Of a DNA stretch of 64,000 nt, positions 8,289-16,424 are shown one piece after another. The translations under genes were made by a program, and so were the position numbers. The stretch comes from Candidatus Enterococcus moelleringii (GTDB lineage: Bacteria; Bacillota; Bacilli; Lactobacillales; Enterococcaceae). The stretch covers positions 310,001 through 374,000 of the forward strand of contig NZ_JAFREM010000004.1 of NCBI RefSeq assembly GCF_017377575.1, given 5' to 3'. The notes beneath the pieces were generated by a model. It worked only from the letters and a program-made list of their open reading frames with translations. It was not told the origin of the DNA and ran no database searches. Within the stretch, counting starts at the first letter, position 1; each line of letters starts with the position of its first letter.

Positions 8289-9050
8289 CTAAAAATGTCC
8301 ATAATAAGGTCGCTGAACTACCGCCGTATACACCCAATTAATCAAGGTAATGAAATCAAATACTGCTAACCCTGTCGCCTGCTGAATCGCACAAGCATAT
8401 GGCGGCAGGTCGCTGCATTCCAGCAACACCGCACCAATCGCTGGATTTTCCGCCAACTGCTGTTTGACGGTAGCAACTAAATCATCGGTTAATCGTTGAT
8501 TGTCCAACTTCGTTTTCCCCCAGCGAATCGGCGCGAAGCTTTCCAAAGAACCAATTTCGCAAATCACACAGTCAGCTAAGTCAGCGCCAGATTGCTGGAA
8601 AAATTCCGGCGTAATATCTTCGCCACTGGCTACCAGCGTCAAAATTTTCTGAGTTTTTTTCAAGCTCAGCTTGATCAAAGGGATCTGGCTGATACTAGAT
8701 AAAAATACCGGAATATCCACTGTATCGGCTACCACCTGTTGGAAATGACCAAAATAACCGCAAGCCCCTACGATCGCCCGAACACCACGACTTTCTAATT
8801 TCTTTGCCGCCGCAATTATTTGCTCTTCAATCTCACCAGCTCCAGCAAAAAGCTGTTCAATCTCAAACTCTACCACTTCATACAAAACTGGAAACGAAAA
8901 AGTGGTGGCATTGGCTACATTTCCCGGCAGTTTCGGATACTTCAAATCCACCGCAATAATCCCTATCGCATAACCAGCAAACGGCGTCGCTGGAACTTGA
9001 TGAATCCCCTGCAAATCCTGCTGGTTGTTCAAAGTACCTTTCCAATCCAT
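8289..9050 (-). CDS. Asp/Glu/hydantoin racemase superfamily protein
   Basis: 253 residues from the ATG at 9050, eight bases after GGGGAGG; a TTG two codons earlier is too close to the ribosome site. The two catalytic cysteines of the superfamily are visible in VGACGYFG (about residue 95) and LLECSDLPPYA (about residue 212). In this fold they deprotonate and reprotonate the alpha carbon, inverting an amino acid. The actual substrate cannot be read from sequence; Asp, Glu, hydantoins, or maleate-isomerase-like chemistry remain possible. It follows the opine-dehydrogenase-like gene by 14 bp in one T-box-controlled transcript, so the two probably act on linked compounds. Confidence 0.8.
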   Translation of the reverse strand: MDWKGTLNNQQDLQGIHQVPATPFAGYAIGIIAVDLKYPKLPGNVANATTFSFPVLYEVVEFEIEQLFAGAGEIEEQIIAAAKKLESRGVRAIVGACGYFGHFQQVVADTVDIPVFLSSISQIPLIKLSLKKTQKILTLVASGEDITPEFFQQSGADLADCVICEIGSLESFAPIRWGKTKLDNQRLTDDLVATVKQQLAENPAIGAVLLECSDLPPYACAIQQATGLAVFDFITLINWVYTAVVQRPYYGHF

Positions 9051-9064
9051 AGTCAAGACCTCCC

Positions 9065-10282
9065 CTACAGCTTGCCAGTTTCTAAGTAGTCCAATAACTC
9101 CGCCTTCTCTAAATGACCAATACCCAGATCATCCAAGGTCAAGCCTTCCTTCAAGAAATCACGACCTGTCATTACAGAAGCCAAAGTGATCATACTGTCA
9201 ATAACCTTAGTTTCCACGCCGAATTTTTTGCCCAGCTCATGATAAATATGGCAGCCTACCGGAATATCCTCTGTAATATAGCGATCTTGAATACTAAAAG
9301 GTCCAGTACCAATCGCCATTTCATACTGCTCATCAAAAGGTACAATACAGTCGTCACCCATATATTCAGGCCCTAAGATACTGGTGCGAGACAGAAAATT
9401 CTTTTTCGGGAAACGTTGCAGATCCACACCAATTGCTTCAGCCAAGGCAACTTCTTCTAAGTAAAAGGCATATTGCACTTCGGAAATCGATTCGCAGTAG
9501 GCATGAGAATAAATCGAATAAGTCGATTTGTCATTGCCGCCAAAAACCCGACCCCAGTTTTCCATCACGCCAACCCCAAGAATCGTTCCTGGACAATGCA
9601 GCACAGGGTTTACATTACTAAACCCAATATCCAAAACTGTTTTCCCACTGGTTGGTCCATCGCCTTCAGTAATCGCATCAAAGCAGCCCAGCTGTTTAGT
9701 GCTTTCCAAAAAGACTTCTTGATCAGTAGAAGGCAAGCTGGCACCTCGCAAAGTAATCGCCCGATAAATCAAGCCGATTTCAGAAGTCATCACGCCGCCC
9801 TCTTTGACTACCCGCGCGCCATAAGGAGCACTGGACCAGCCGCCGATCACCACTTTTTTGGTGCAATTGTTTTCCCGCATTTTTTTACGCAATTTCAGCG
9901 AGCCAAAATTATCGGGAATAATATGGATAATCATCCCATCCTCTAACACTGGAACCAGCTCTTCAAAGAAAGCATCATGAGCAATTGAAGGCACTGCTAC
10001 GATAATCAGCTGACAGCCTTTGACACATTCGGCTACATTGTCGGTAATTTTTTCAAACTTGGCATTGCCGGAACGTTTGAAGCCGTATTTGCTGTTTTGT
10101 TTCCCAGTCAAATTAATCCCAGTCCGTTCCACCGTTCCTAAGGTTGTTTCAAAAAATCCAGGTAAATCACAAATATTTACTTTGTTGCCCCCTAATACAC
10201 AATCCGCTGCCACGGCTTTCCCAGCCGCTCCGCCACCTAAAACTGCTACCGTCGTTTGCGGTACATTTTCTTTCAAAACCAT
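9065..10282 (-). CDS. NAD(P)-dependent opine (octopine/nopaline) dehydrogenase family enzyme
   Basis: 405 residues from the ATG at 10282, after AAAAGGAGTGGAGCGA. An N-terminal Rossmann fold has AVLGGGAAGKAVAAD (about 11-25) and a second strand LIIVAVPSIAHDAFF. The C-terminal octopine-dehydrogenase domain starts around residue 190 and includes NVNPVLHCPGTILG, where family members place the catalytic His. Opine dehydrogenases reductively condense an amino acid with a 2-oxo acid. No nicotianamine-synthase-like gene is present, so a staphylopine-type metallophore pathway is not complete here. The long leader upstream carries a T-box, tying expression to the charging of one tRNA. Confidence 0.82.
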   Translation of the reverse strand: MVLKENVPQTTVAVLGGGAAGKAVAADCVLGGNKVNICDLPGFFETTLGTVERTGINLTGKQNSKYGFKRSGNAKFEKITDNVAECVKGCQLIIVAVPSIAHDAFFEELVPVLEDGMIIHIIPDNFGSLKLRKKMRENNCTKKVVIGGWSSAPYGARVVKEGGVMTSEIGLIYRAITLRGASLPSTDQEVFLESTKQLGCFDAITEGDGPTSGKTVLDIGFSNVNPVLHCPGTILGVGVMENWGRVFGGNDKSTYSIYSHAYCESISEVQYAFYLEEVALAEAIGVDLQRFPKKNFLSRTSILGPEYMGDDCIVPFDEQYEMAIGTGPFSIQDRYITEDIPVGCHIYHELGKKFGVETKVIDSMITLASVMTGRDFLKEGLTLDDLGIGHLEKAELLDYLETGKL

Positions 10283-10302
10283 TCGCTCCACTCCTTTTTT
10301 AA

Positions 10303-10349
10303 ATAAAAAAACGCCCCTGATTTGCATACGAAATGCTAAACCAAGGACG
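10303..10349 (-). terminator. T-box leader terminator hairpin
   Basis: On the minus strand a 16-17 bp stem (CGTCCTTGGTTTAGCAT pairing with GCAAATCAGGGGCG, one bulge and G-U pairs) closes on a short loop containing TTCG and is followed by seven Ts. Its 5' arm contains CCTT, which would otherwise pair with AAGG of the T-box sequence, giving the mutually exclusive antiterminator. Confidence 0.85.
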
Positions 10350-10584
10350 ATTACAAACTAAGTATCGTGGTACCACCTTTTTTTGCTTGCAGATACAAGC
10401 CTCACAGCTACAGAAAAAATTATCGATAGCTTGTCGCGATATCGGGCGAACCCGCAGCACTTAAAGATTCCTCCCTCAGTGTCTGATGCTCAAAGACCAT
10501 CTTCATGCCAGTTTGACTATCTCTTTTCACCTACCAGAGACTCTCTAGAAATCGTGCCAGCACTACTCTTCTTCTCAACGCATA
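10303..10584 (-). promoter_or_regulatory. T-box riboswitch controlling the opine dehydrogenase/racemase operon
   Basis: The minus-strand leader has the T-box core GGTGGTACCACG (10366-10377) upstream of a strong terminator. Stem I opens with ATGC/GCAT pairing near 10580 and has the AGTA specifier-loop box (10564-10567). Next comes a helix TGCTGG/CTGGCA, then GAAGATGG on the 3' side, and an internal GGTAGGTG element. Uncharged tRNA would pair with the specifier and with the TGGT bulge to favour antitermination. The variable base of the bulge is T, predicting a tRNA with an A discriminator. I could not fix the specifier codon; ATG, GAT and GTC are in the right stretch. Confidence 0.87.
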
Positions 10585-10639
10585 CTATTAAAATAAGATT
10601 AGTAATTACCTAGTATCTTATAATTATTGAAGACATCTG

Positions 10640-11305
10640 TCAATGCTTTTCCAAATACTCCAGCACAATTCGCAAATCTTTTCCCCGTTTGACCACGCCC
10701 GCTGGAACTTTCTCTACATCTAATTCAAAATTTGAATCAGGAACCATTAACACAGGCAACCCAGCATTTTCAGCGGCCTGGCTTCCGGTAATCGAATCCT
10801 CTACAGCTACACCTTCACCCGCAGAAAAACCTGCTCGTCTTAAGGCCTCCAAATACAAATCAGGTGCCGGCTTTAATTTCTCAACCTCATCACCAAAAAC
10901 TGGATGATCAATATACTGCAAAAAACCTAATGTTTCCAATACATTTCTAGCTCGTTCACCCATAGTCGAAGTTGCTAAGGCGACTGTATAATTTTCTTTA
11001 GCAGCCTGTAATGCTTCTTTGGCATAAGGCTTAGCCTCAACCCGTCCGGCTTCCAATTCCTGATAGAAATAATTTTCCCGAGTTTTTCGTATTTCTTGAA
11101 CCAGCTGCGGGTCATTGGTCAGTTCAACTAAGGCGTTAGTGGTTTCATGGTATCCTTTACCCACCCAACCTTGAAACATGTGTTCTGGCAAATCAACTCC
11201 GTGCTGCTTAGTGGCATATTGCCACCCATCCCGATACACTCTCTCGGTATCTACTAATAAACCATCCATATCAAAGATGACGATTTTAAGCTTGCTTTGG
11301 CTCAT
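10640..11305 (-). CDS. HAD-superfamily hydrolase, beta-phosphoglucomutase-like
   Basis: 221 residues from the ATG at 11305, after ATAGGAGG; an in-frame upstream extension has no ribosome site. HAD motif I is FDMDGLLVDTE with both aspartates, motif III is the lysine in EKLKPAPD, and motif IV is AVEDSITG. The cap is the small helical type of the beta-phosphoglucomutase/phosphatase subfamily. It could be a sugar-phosphate phosphatase or a mutase, and the substrate is not clear. No terminator is visible before the T-box leader that begins about 55 bp downstream. Confidence 0.82.
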   Translation of the reverse strand: MSQSKLKIVIFDMDGLLVDTERVYRDGWQYATKQHGVDLPEHMFQGWVGKGYHETTNALVELTNDPQLVQEIRKTRENYFYQELEAGRVEAKPYAKEALQAAKENYTVALATSTMGERARNVLETLGFLQYIDHPVFGDEVEKLKPAPDLYLEALRRAGFSAGEGVAVEDSITGSQAAENAGLPVLMVPDSNFELDVEKVPAGVVKRGKDLRIVLEYLEKH

Positions 11306-11407
11306 CCGAGCGCCTCCTATCAACTTTACTTCACAGTGCTCCTTAACATTCTGACGCTTTTTCGCTGAATTTGCAATCATCAATTAACGAAGCTGCCTTA
11401 TGCCAAA

Positions 11408-11441
11408 GAAAAAACGAACCTGATCTTATGACCCGGTTCGT
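11408..11441 (-). terminator. Second terminator after gls24-like gene
   Basis: On the minus strand ACGAACC and GGTTCGT form a 7-bp stem with a 14-base loop followed by TTTTTTCTTT. It lies 34 bp past the stronger hairpin at 11475-11511, giving tandem termination. Confidence 0.6.
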
Positions 11442-11474
11442 CTGATTAGCTTACCTATACGTTCAAATTAAAAA

Positions 11475-11511
11475 ACCAAGGCCAGATCATTTATCTGATC
11501 CGGCCTTGGTT
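11475..11511 (-). terminator. Terminator after gls24-like gene
   Basis: AACCAAGGCC and GGCCTTGGTT extend to a long, almost perfect stem (about 16 bp including GATCA/TGATC) with a short loop and a T-rich tail on the minus strand. It ends just before the stop of the gene at 11522. Confidence 0.9.
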
Positions 11512-11521
11512 ATTTGTTTAA

Positions 11522-12415
11522 TTATTCAACACGTGGTTTTTCTTCGTCTTCTTTTTCTTTATCTTTTTCTTCTTTGTCATCAGCGTTTTCTTCGCGTTTT
11601 TCATCTACGAATTTCTTTGCATCGTCCGCTTGTTCAGAAGCTTTGTCTTGCAAGGTTTCTTTATCTTTTTCGTGTTCTTCTTTGGTCTTGATGTCTACGA
11701 CTTTCAAGTTGACTTCGATGACTTCAAGTCCAGTCATTTGTTTAACTTCTTTAGCAACAACTTGTTTTAAGTTTTTGAAGATTTCTTGGATATCTTTGCC
11801 GAATTCGACAACTACGTCCATGTCAATTGCTACTTGTTTTTTGCCAACTTCAGTTTCAATGCCGGCAGTGTCGTCTGCATTGTTGCTGATTTTCTTCGCT
11901 GTATTTGAGAAGAAGCCTCCGTCTACATTTAGTAAACCATCAACGCTGTCTAATGCAACAGCAATAATTTTTTTGATGACTGAATCGTCGTATTCTACTT
12001 CACCGCGGATTTTTTCGATATCTTGATCGTCTGCTGAATTTTCTGCTTTCTTGTCAGCTTCTTTGTTTTCTGTTTTTTTGTTTACGTCTTTGTTTTCTTG
12101 GGTCATTTCCTCTTTTTTCATCTCTTCTTTGCTCATGTCCTTCTCTTCTTTCTTGTTGTCTGATTGTTCTTCTTTTTTATCTTGTTCTTCTTTTTTGGCT
12201 TCAACTGCTTTTTCTTTCTGTGCTGTTTTGCCGTCTGAATCTTTCTTAGTTTCTTGGTCACCTTTTACATCAGGTGTTTTAGCTTTTTGGTCTGCTACTT
12301 TGTTGTCGTCTTTTTTGATGTCTTCTGAATTTCCGCCGGCCGCATCGTGTGCTTCTTTGACACTTTCGGTAACTTCTTTCTTCATCTCTTTATCTACTAG
12401 ATTTTGAATTTCCAT
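11522..12415 (-). CDS. Asp23/Gls24 family envelope stress protein with long charged extension
   Basis: 297 residues from the ATG at 12415, after AAAAAGGAGGAAGA. Residues about 10-132 are a low-complexity, almost entirely K/E/D/Q/N/T tract with no predicted fold. Residues about 134-245 form the Asp23 domain, with IRGEVEYDDSVIKKIIAVAL, DGLLNVDGG and VVVEFGKDIQEIF. A further K/E/D-rich tail covers about 246-297. Usual Gls24/Asp23 proteins are about 150-190 residues, so the extension roughly doubles the length. Family members associate with the membrane and respond to cell-wall or bile stress. There is no signal peptide, so it is expected to be cytoplasmic. It is monocistronic with tandem terminators. 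Confidence 0.85.
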   Translation of the reverse strand: MEIQNLVDKEMKKEVTESVKEAHDAAGGNSEDIKKDDNKVADQKAKTPDVKGDQETKKDSDGKTAQKEKAVEAKKEEQDKKEEQSDNKKEEKDMSKEEMKKEEMTQENKDVNKKTENKEADKKAENSADDQDIEKIRGEVEYDDSVIKKIIAVALDSVDGLLNVDGGFFSNTAKKISNNADDTAGIETEVGKKQVAIDMDVVVEFGKDIQEIFKNLKQVVAKEVKQMTGLEVIEVNLKVVDIKTKEEHEKDKETLQDKASEQADDAKKFVDEKREENADDKEEKDKEKEDEEKPRVE

Positions 12416-12475
12416 TCTTCTTCCTCCTTTTTTCTTATATATTAAGCATAGAGGATAAAGTGAAATTTTCAAAAT

Positions 12476-12508
12476 AAAACGCTTGGTTTGCATCAACCAA
12501 GCGTTTTT
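12476..12508 (-). terminator. Terminator after TMEM175-like gene
   Basis: AACGCTTGGTT and AACCAAGCGTT form an 11-bp perfect stem with a six-base loop, followed on the minus strand by TTATTTT. It lies between the gene ending at 12530 and the gls24-like start. Confidence 0.85.
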
Positions 12509-12529
12509 CTTTGTGAAATTATGACGATT

Positions 12530-13105
12530 TTAGTCGGCATATTTTTCCAGTTGTTTTTCGGGAATGAACCACAAGAGCAGCATCACACCGTTAATTCCAA
12601 TCACCAGTAATGGATGAATCAACCAGCCAGCTAATAAAGCTATTACGTTCAATCCGATGGTGGTCCACATTTTTGTATAATGGCTAAATAATCTGCCGAT
12701 AGCTGAATCCTTGCCATTGCAGCGGACTAAAGCTAGTCCCAAAAGATAGTAAGCGACATCGGCACCTAAAATAACTAACCCGTAAAAAAGCTGCGGTACT
12801 AATGAGGTGGGATAATCAGTTACCCAAACGGTCACATAGGGAAATAGGGTCATCATTAAGATCAATAAATTGTTCATCCATAGAACCAATCCGTCGACTT
12901 TTTTTACCATATGAAACAGGTGATGGTGATTGTTCCAATAAATTGCCAGCGAGATAAAGCTGACCAAATAAATAATGAACTGATGCGCGTTACCTTCAAA
13001 AGCCAAGAAGGTATCTCCGTTCGGTTCATGTAATTCCAATACTAGTAAAGTCATAACAATAGCAATGACAGCGTCGGTAAAGGCTTCAATTCGATTTTTT
13101 GGCAT
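12530..13105 (-). CDS. TMEM175-family integral membrane protein, putative potassium channel
   Basis: 191 residues from the ATG at 13105, which has AAGGAGGG upstream. The N-terminus carries the family signature [21 protein letters not shown] (a variant of R-x3-FSD) on the first membrane helix. Five further hydrophobic helices follow, for six in total, matching bacterial TMEM175 subunits. Bacterial homologues assemble as tetramers and pass K+. The histidine run NHHHLFH after the third helix is noteworthy. It is monocistronic. The assignment is firm at family level, with conductance inferred. Confidence 0.87.
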   Translation of the reverse strand: MPKNRIEAFTDAVIAIVMTLLVLELHEPNGDTFLAFEGNAHQFIIYLVSFISLAIYWNNHHHLFHMVKKVDGLVLWMNNLLILMMTLFPYVTVWVTDYPTSLVPQLFYGLVILGADVAYYLLGLALVRCNGKDSAIGRLFSHYTKMWTTIGLNVIALLAGWLIHPLLVIGINGVMLLLWFIPEKQLEKYAD

Positions 13106-13186
13106 AAGACTGCCCTCCTTATCTTTCAACTTGAGTCTACTATATGTTGGCCCAAAAGTCTGGTTTGAAGCCTTTTATAGAAAAAA

Positions 13187-13212
13187 AGGCCTCTGTAAAA
13201 ATACAGAAGTCT
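13187..13212 (-). terminator. Terminator after MacB-like permease
   Basis: TACAGAGG and CTTCTGTA (with G-T pairs) form a stem just past the permease stop, followed on the minus strand by CCTTTTTTT. Confidence 0.75.
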
Positions 13213-13223
13213 ACTTTAAAAAT

Positions 13224-14429
13224 CTATTTTAAAATATCGATCAATTCTTTTTTTGCGGCTGCTGAAGCAGGTAAGTAGCTAAAGCATACGCCAATTAAAA
13301 CGGAAGTTCCTACTGAAATCAGCACTGTGGTTAAATCCGGCCGCACCGAAAATGGCAGCGCCAAGGAAGCAGCATAGGCGATTAGAATTCCTAATATATA
13401 GCCGATCACGCCGCCGCTTAAGGTCAGGACGATCCCTTCAAAAAGAAACTGCTGCTTAATCGATTTGGCATTTGCGCCTAATGCCCGGCGAATCCCGATT
13501 TCTTTCGTCCGTTCTGAAACAGAAATGTACATCATGTTCATCACGCCAACACCGGCAATAAATAACGAAATAGCTGCCACAGCACCGATGAACATAGTCA
13601 TTTGATCCAAGGTAGAACCTAGCTGCTTGATCTCAGAAGCGGGATCATAGGCTTGGTATTCTCCTTGTTGACGACTCTCGCCGTTAACATTCAACTGCTT
13701 AAGCACCTTGCTCATTGCAGCAGCTTGATCCGCTTGCGGTGTAAATTTGATAGCTAGCGTCGAATGGTCTTCCTTTTTCCCAAAATAGCGAGTGTAAGTC
13801 TTTTTTGGGAAAAAGGCTAAGGGTTCATAGTTTTGCAGGCCGATTTCTCCTGATGTATTAGTGGAGACGCCCACAACGGTAAAAACTTGGCCTTTCAGCT
13901 CGAAGCCTTTTCCCATCGCATTTTCAGCAGAACCGTAAACCTGCTTAGCGACTGCTTCATCCAACACGACTACTTTATTTAAACCGTCATTATCGGCCAA
14001 GTTTAGCTGACGACCAGTTATTATCGGCAATGATGTTTGATCCGTTGCTTTAACAGTCATGGTGAATTTTGTGTTTTTGTCATAAAAGTCGACGCTTGGG
14101 TTGCCGTCGGTTTTCATGGCTTTATAGTAGCTGACGTCCTTCACTTCAGGCAGGTTGGCAACCATGCTTTTGTCGGTCTGAGAAATCCCCGTCTCATCAG
14201 TAAGCATATTATCAAAATCATTGTACTTGATATTGATGTATTGGGTTTGGCCGCTTTCGTCTACTCCCGCTGTGGTGGACAAAATATTTCGCTTGAAGCC
14301 ATTACCTAACGCGACAATTGTAATAACAGCTGCGATTCCGATGATAATTCCGAACATCGTCAACAAGCTGCGGCGTTTGTTCTTGAAAATCGAACGAAAG
14401 GCGGTGCGCCAAAGAATATATTTTCTCAT
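13224..14429 (-). CDS. MacB-like ABC transporter permease
   Basis: 401 residues from the ATG at 14429, after GAGGAGGT; the ATG overlaps the ATPase stop (ATGA). MRKYILWRTAFRSIFKNKRR precedes the first membrane helix (about 24-45). A MacB periplasmic core domain follows to about residue 265, then three C-terminal helices with the conserved coupling segment VSERTKEIGIRRALGA. It is the last gene of an adaptor-ATPase-permease operon. The likely role is export of a peptide, toxin or envelope component; no cargo gene is adjacent. Confidence 0.92.
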   Translation of the reverse strand: MRKYILWRTAFRSIFKNKRRSLLTMFGIIIGIAAVITIVALGNGFKRNILSTTAGVDESGQTQYINIKYNDFDNMLTDETGISQTDKSMVANLPEVKDVSYYKAMKTDGNPSVDFYDKNTKFTMTVKATDQTSLPIITGRQLNLADNDGLNKVVVLDEAVAKQVYGSAENAMGKGFELKGQVFTVVGVSTNTSGEIGLQNYEPLAFFPKKTYTRYFGKKEDHSTLAIKFTPQADQAAAMSKVLKQLNVNGESRQQGEYQAYDPASEIKQLGSTLDQMTMFIGAVAAISLFIAGVGVMNMMYISVSERTKEIGIRRALGANAKSIKQQFLFEGIVLTLSGGVIGYILGILIAYAASLALPFSVRPDLTTVLISVGTSVLIGVCFSYLPASAAAKKELIDILK

Positions 14430-15103
14430 GCCTGCAGCACCTCCTCTACCATTTTGCCGTCTCTGATTTTTAACAAGCGGTCGCAATAAATGACGGTTTC
14501 TGGATCATGGGTGACTAAAATAATCGTCACTCCTTCTTCGTTCAGCTGCTTAAACAACTGCATGATTTCATCTGTTGTGTGGGTATCTAATGCCCCAGTT
14601 GGTTCATCCGCAATAATGAAGCTAGGTTGATTGATCAAGGCACGGGCGATTGCTACTCGCTGCTGTTGACCTCCGGATAATTGTTTGGGAAGCTGGTTCA
14701 ACTTATCGGCTAAGCCCACTCTTGCCAAGGCAGCTTTCACCTTTTTCTGAGTTTCGTTGTGTTTAGCTCCATTGTATAGAAGCGGCAGCTCGACATTTTC
14801 AGCTACAGTCAAATTTTCGATTAGACTGAAATTTTGGAAAACAAAGCCTACCGATTGATTGCGGATTTCTGATAATTCTTCATCCTTGAAATCAGCAATC
14901 TCACGGCCTTTAAAATAGTACTGACCATCAAAGCTGCGATCGATAAAGCCCAGCAAGTTGATCAACGTAGATTTGCCTGAGCCGGATGGTCCCATGATCG
15001 CTACAAATTCCCCAGCATCGATGGAAAAGTTAATATCTTCCAAAACATTTAGCTTGGTTCCCCCGGTTTCGTAAGATTTATAAATATGTTCCAATTTAAT
15101 CAT
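14426..15103 (-). CDS. MacB/LolD-type ABC transporter ATP-binding protein
   Basis: 225 residues. The ATG at 15103 sits eight bases after AGGTG; a GTG two codons earlier is a less likely start. The motifs are complete: Walker A GPSGSGKST, Q-loop FVFQNF, signature LSGGQQQR, Walker B IIADEPTGALD and H-loop VTHD. This contrasts with the eroded ATPase at 130-801. It overlaps the adaptor gene by 8 bp and the permease by 4 bp, a tightly coupled exporter operon. Confidence 0.95.
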   Translation of the reverse strand: MIKLEHIYKSYETGGTKLNVLEDINFSIDAGEFVAIMGPSGSGKSTLINLLGFIDRSFDGQYYFKGREIADFKDEELSEIRNQSVGFVFQNFSLIENLTVAENVELPLLYNGAKHNETQKKVKAALARVGLADKLNQLPKQLSGGQQQRVAIARALINQPSFIIADEPTGALDTHTTDEIMQLFKQLNEEGVTIILVTHDPETVIYCDRLLKIRDGKMVEEVLQA

Positions 15104-16241
15104 TTGCACTCACCTGAATTGTTTCCCCGTCCTTTAAAGTACTGTCGGGATTTTCGATAATTTGATCTTTGGCCTTCAGCCCGGCAGTTACCACCTTGCG
15201 TCCGCCAATGTCTTGCGTTTGAATTTCGGTTTGTTTTACTTTGCCGCTGGTGTACTTGTAGACATATTGCTTATCGCCTTTTTTCATAACTGCAGCATCT
15301 GGGATCAATAATTGATCTTGTTTTAAGGTAATCACTGAAGACAGATCGTCCGCCCAAGGGAAATCTCCTTCTACGATAAATTCGTAAGAAGCCTCATTGT
15401 TGCTGTCGCTGCTGGCCGGAATGGCACTAGAAGCGATGCTTTTAATTTTTCCCTTGGCTTGTTTGTTATCGCCAATCGTTGACACTTGAACACTTTGACC
15501 AGGTACTAATTTGTCCAAATCGTATTCTGTGACGGTTCCCTTGATTTGTTTTCCTTTGCTGGAAACCGTAACTACTGGAACCTCTGGTGAAGCTTTGCCT
15601 TTTTCATCAACTGAAGCAATTCCGTCGATTTCAGCATTCACCGTGGTTGAAGCCTGCGCCTGCTGATTAGCCAATACATCTTTAGCTGCTTGTGCATCTT
15701 CGTAGGCACCTTGAACGGCAAAACGCGCTTGACTTAACTGATCACTGGCTGATTGCAATTCAGCCTCCTGCTGTTTCAATTGTTCATTAAGTGCTGCTTT
15801 TTCTTCTGGATCTTGAGCCGCAGCAATTTTTCTGTGGGTATCATTGACTTGATTGGTTATGGTCTGAACTTGACGTTCGCCTGAGGCAACGGTTTGTTCT
15901 GCCTGCGAAGCGTCCAGGTTACTTTTGTTAATCGCATGCTGCTGGGTAACTAACTCATTTTGTGCCGTGTCATTTTGATATTCGATTAAAGGAGTTCCAG
16001 TGGTCACTTCTTGTCCGTTAGTAACTGGAATATTTTGAATCACGCCTTTGGTGCTATCTAAAAAATACAGCTGCTTTTGAATCGGTTCGACCTTGCCTTT
16101 AAGCTGTAAAGGATCTGCTGTTTTTACTGTATATGCGCTATATTGCGGCTCCACTTTTCTGGAGCTTAATGCTAAAACTCCAACTCCTGCAATGACTAAG
16201 CCAGCTAGACCGGCGATAATGATTTTTTTCTTTTTCTTCAT
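15096..16241 (-). CDS. HlyD/MacA-family membrane fusion (adaptor) protein
   Basis: 381 residues. A lysine-rich N-terminus leads into one membrane anchor (about 7-27). A lipoyl-like half motif follows (GVIQNIPVTNGQEVTTGTPL). A coiled-coil rich in Q/A/E covers about residues 105-195, and beta-barrel and C-terminal domains end with KDGETIQV. In Gram-positives such adaptors pair with MacB-like permeases. The start follows TTGGAGGC. It is the first gene of the exporter operon (adaptor, ATPase, permease). Confidence 0.9.
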   Translation of the reverse strand: MKKKKKIIIAGLAGLVIAGVGVLALSSRKVEPQYSAYTVKTADPLQLKGKVEPIQKQLYFLDSTKGVIQNIPVTNGQEVTTGTPLIEYQNDTAQNELVTQQHAINKSNLDASQAEQTVASGERQVQTITNQVNDTHRKIAAAQDPEEKAALNEQLKQQEAELQSASDQLSQARFAVQGAYEDAQAAKDVLANQQAQASTTVNAEIDGIASVDEKGKASPEVPVVTVSSKGKQIKGTVTEYDLDKLVPGQSVQVSTIGDNKQAKGKIKSIASSAIPASSDSNNEASYEFIVEGDFPWADDLSSVITLKQDQLLIPDAAVMKKGDKQYVYKYTSGKVKQTEIQTQDIGGRKVVTAGLKAKDQIIENPDSTLKDGETIQVSAND

Positions 16242-16377
16242 GTTCTGCCTCCAAAATAACTTTCTGGACTCAGTCTATAGCAGATGCCGTTTTCCCGACA
16301 TCGAATCAGGTTTAAACGAACTAACAAAATAGTAAGGTGGACGCAATACGATATTAGGCAATTTGCACAATAAAAAA

Positions 16378-16415
16378 GACACCTAGAACCCTTTAAATTA
16401 AGGGCGCTAGGTGTC
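16378..16415 (-). terminator. Terminator after lipoprotein gene
   Basis: GACACCTAG and CTAGGTGTC form a 9-bp outer stem with an inner CCCTT/AAGGG pairing, followed on the minus strand by TTTTTTA. It lies just past the lipoprotein stop. Confidence 0.88.
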
Positions 16416-16424
16416 GCAAACAAG

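Noticed and set aside
9473-9946. 157-codon plus-strand frame opposite the opine dehydrogenase
   Set aside because: It is antisense to a clear Rossmann-fold gene with intact motifs.
11514-12407. Long plus-strand open frames opposite the gls24-like gene
   Set aside because: They are rich in S, F and L because the K/E-rich gene is read backwards. No ribosome site or recognisable domain.
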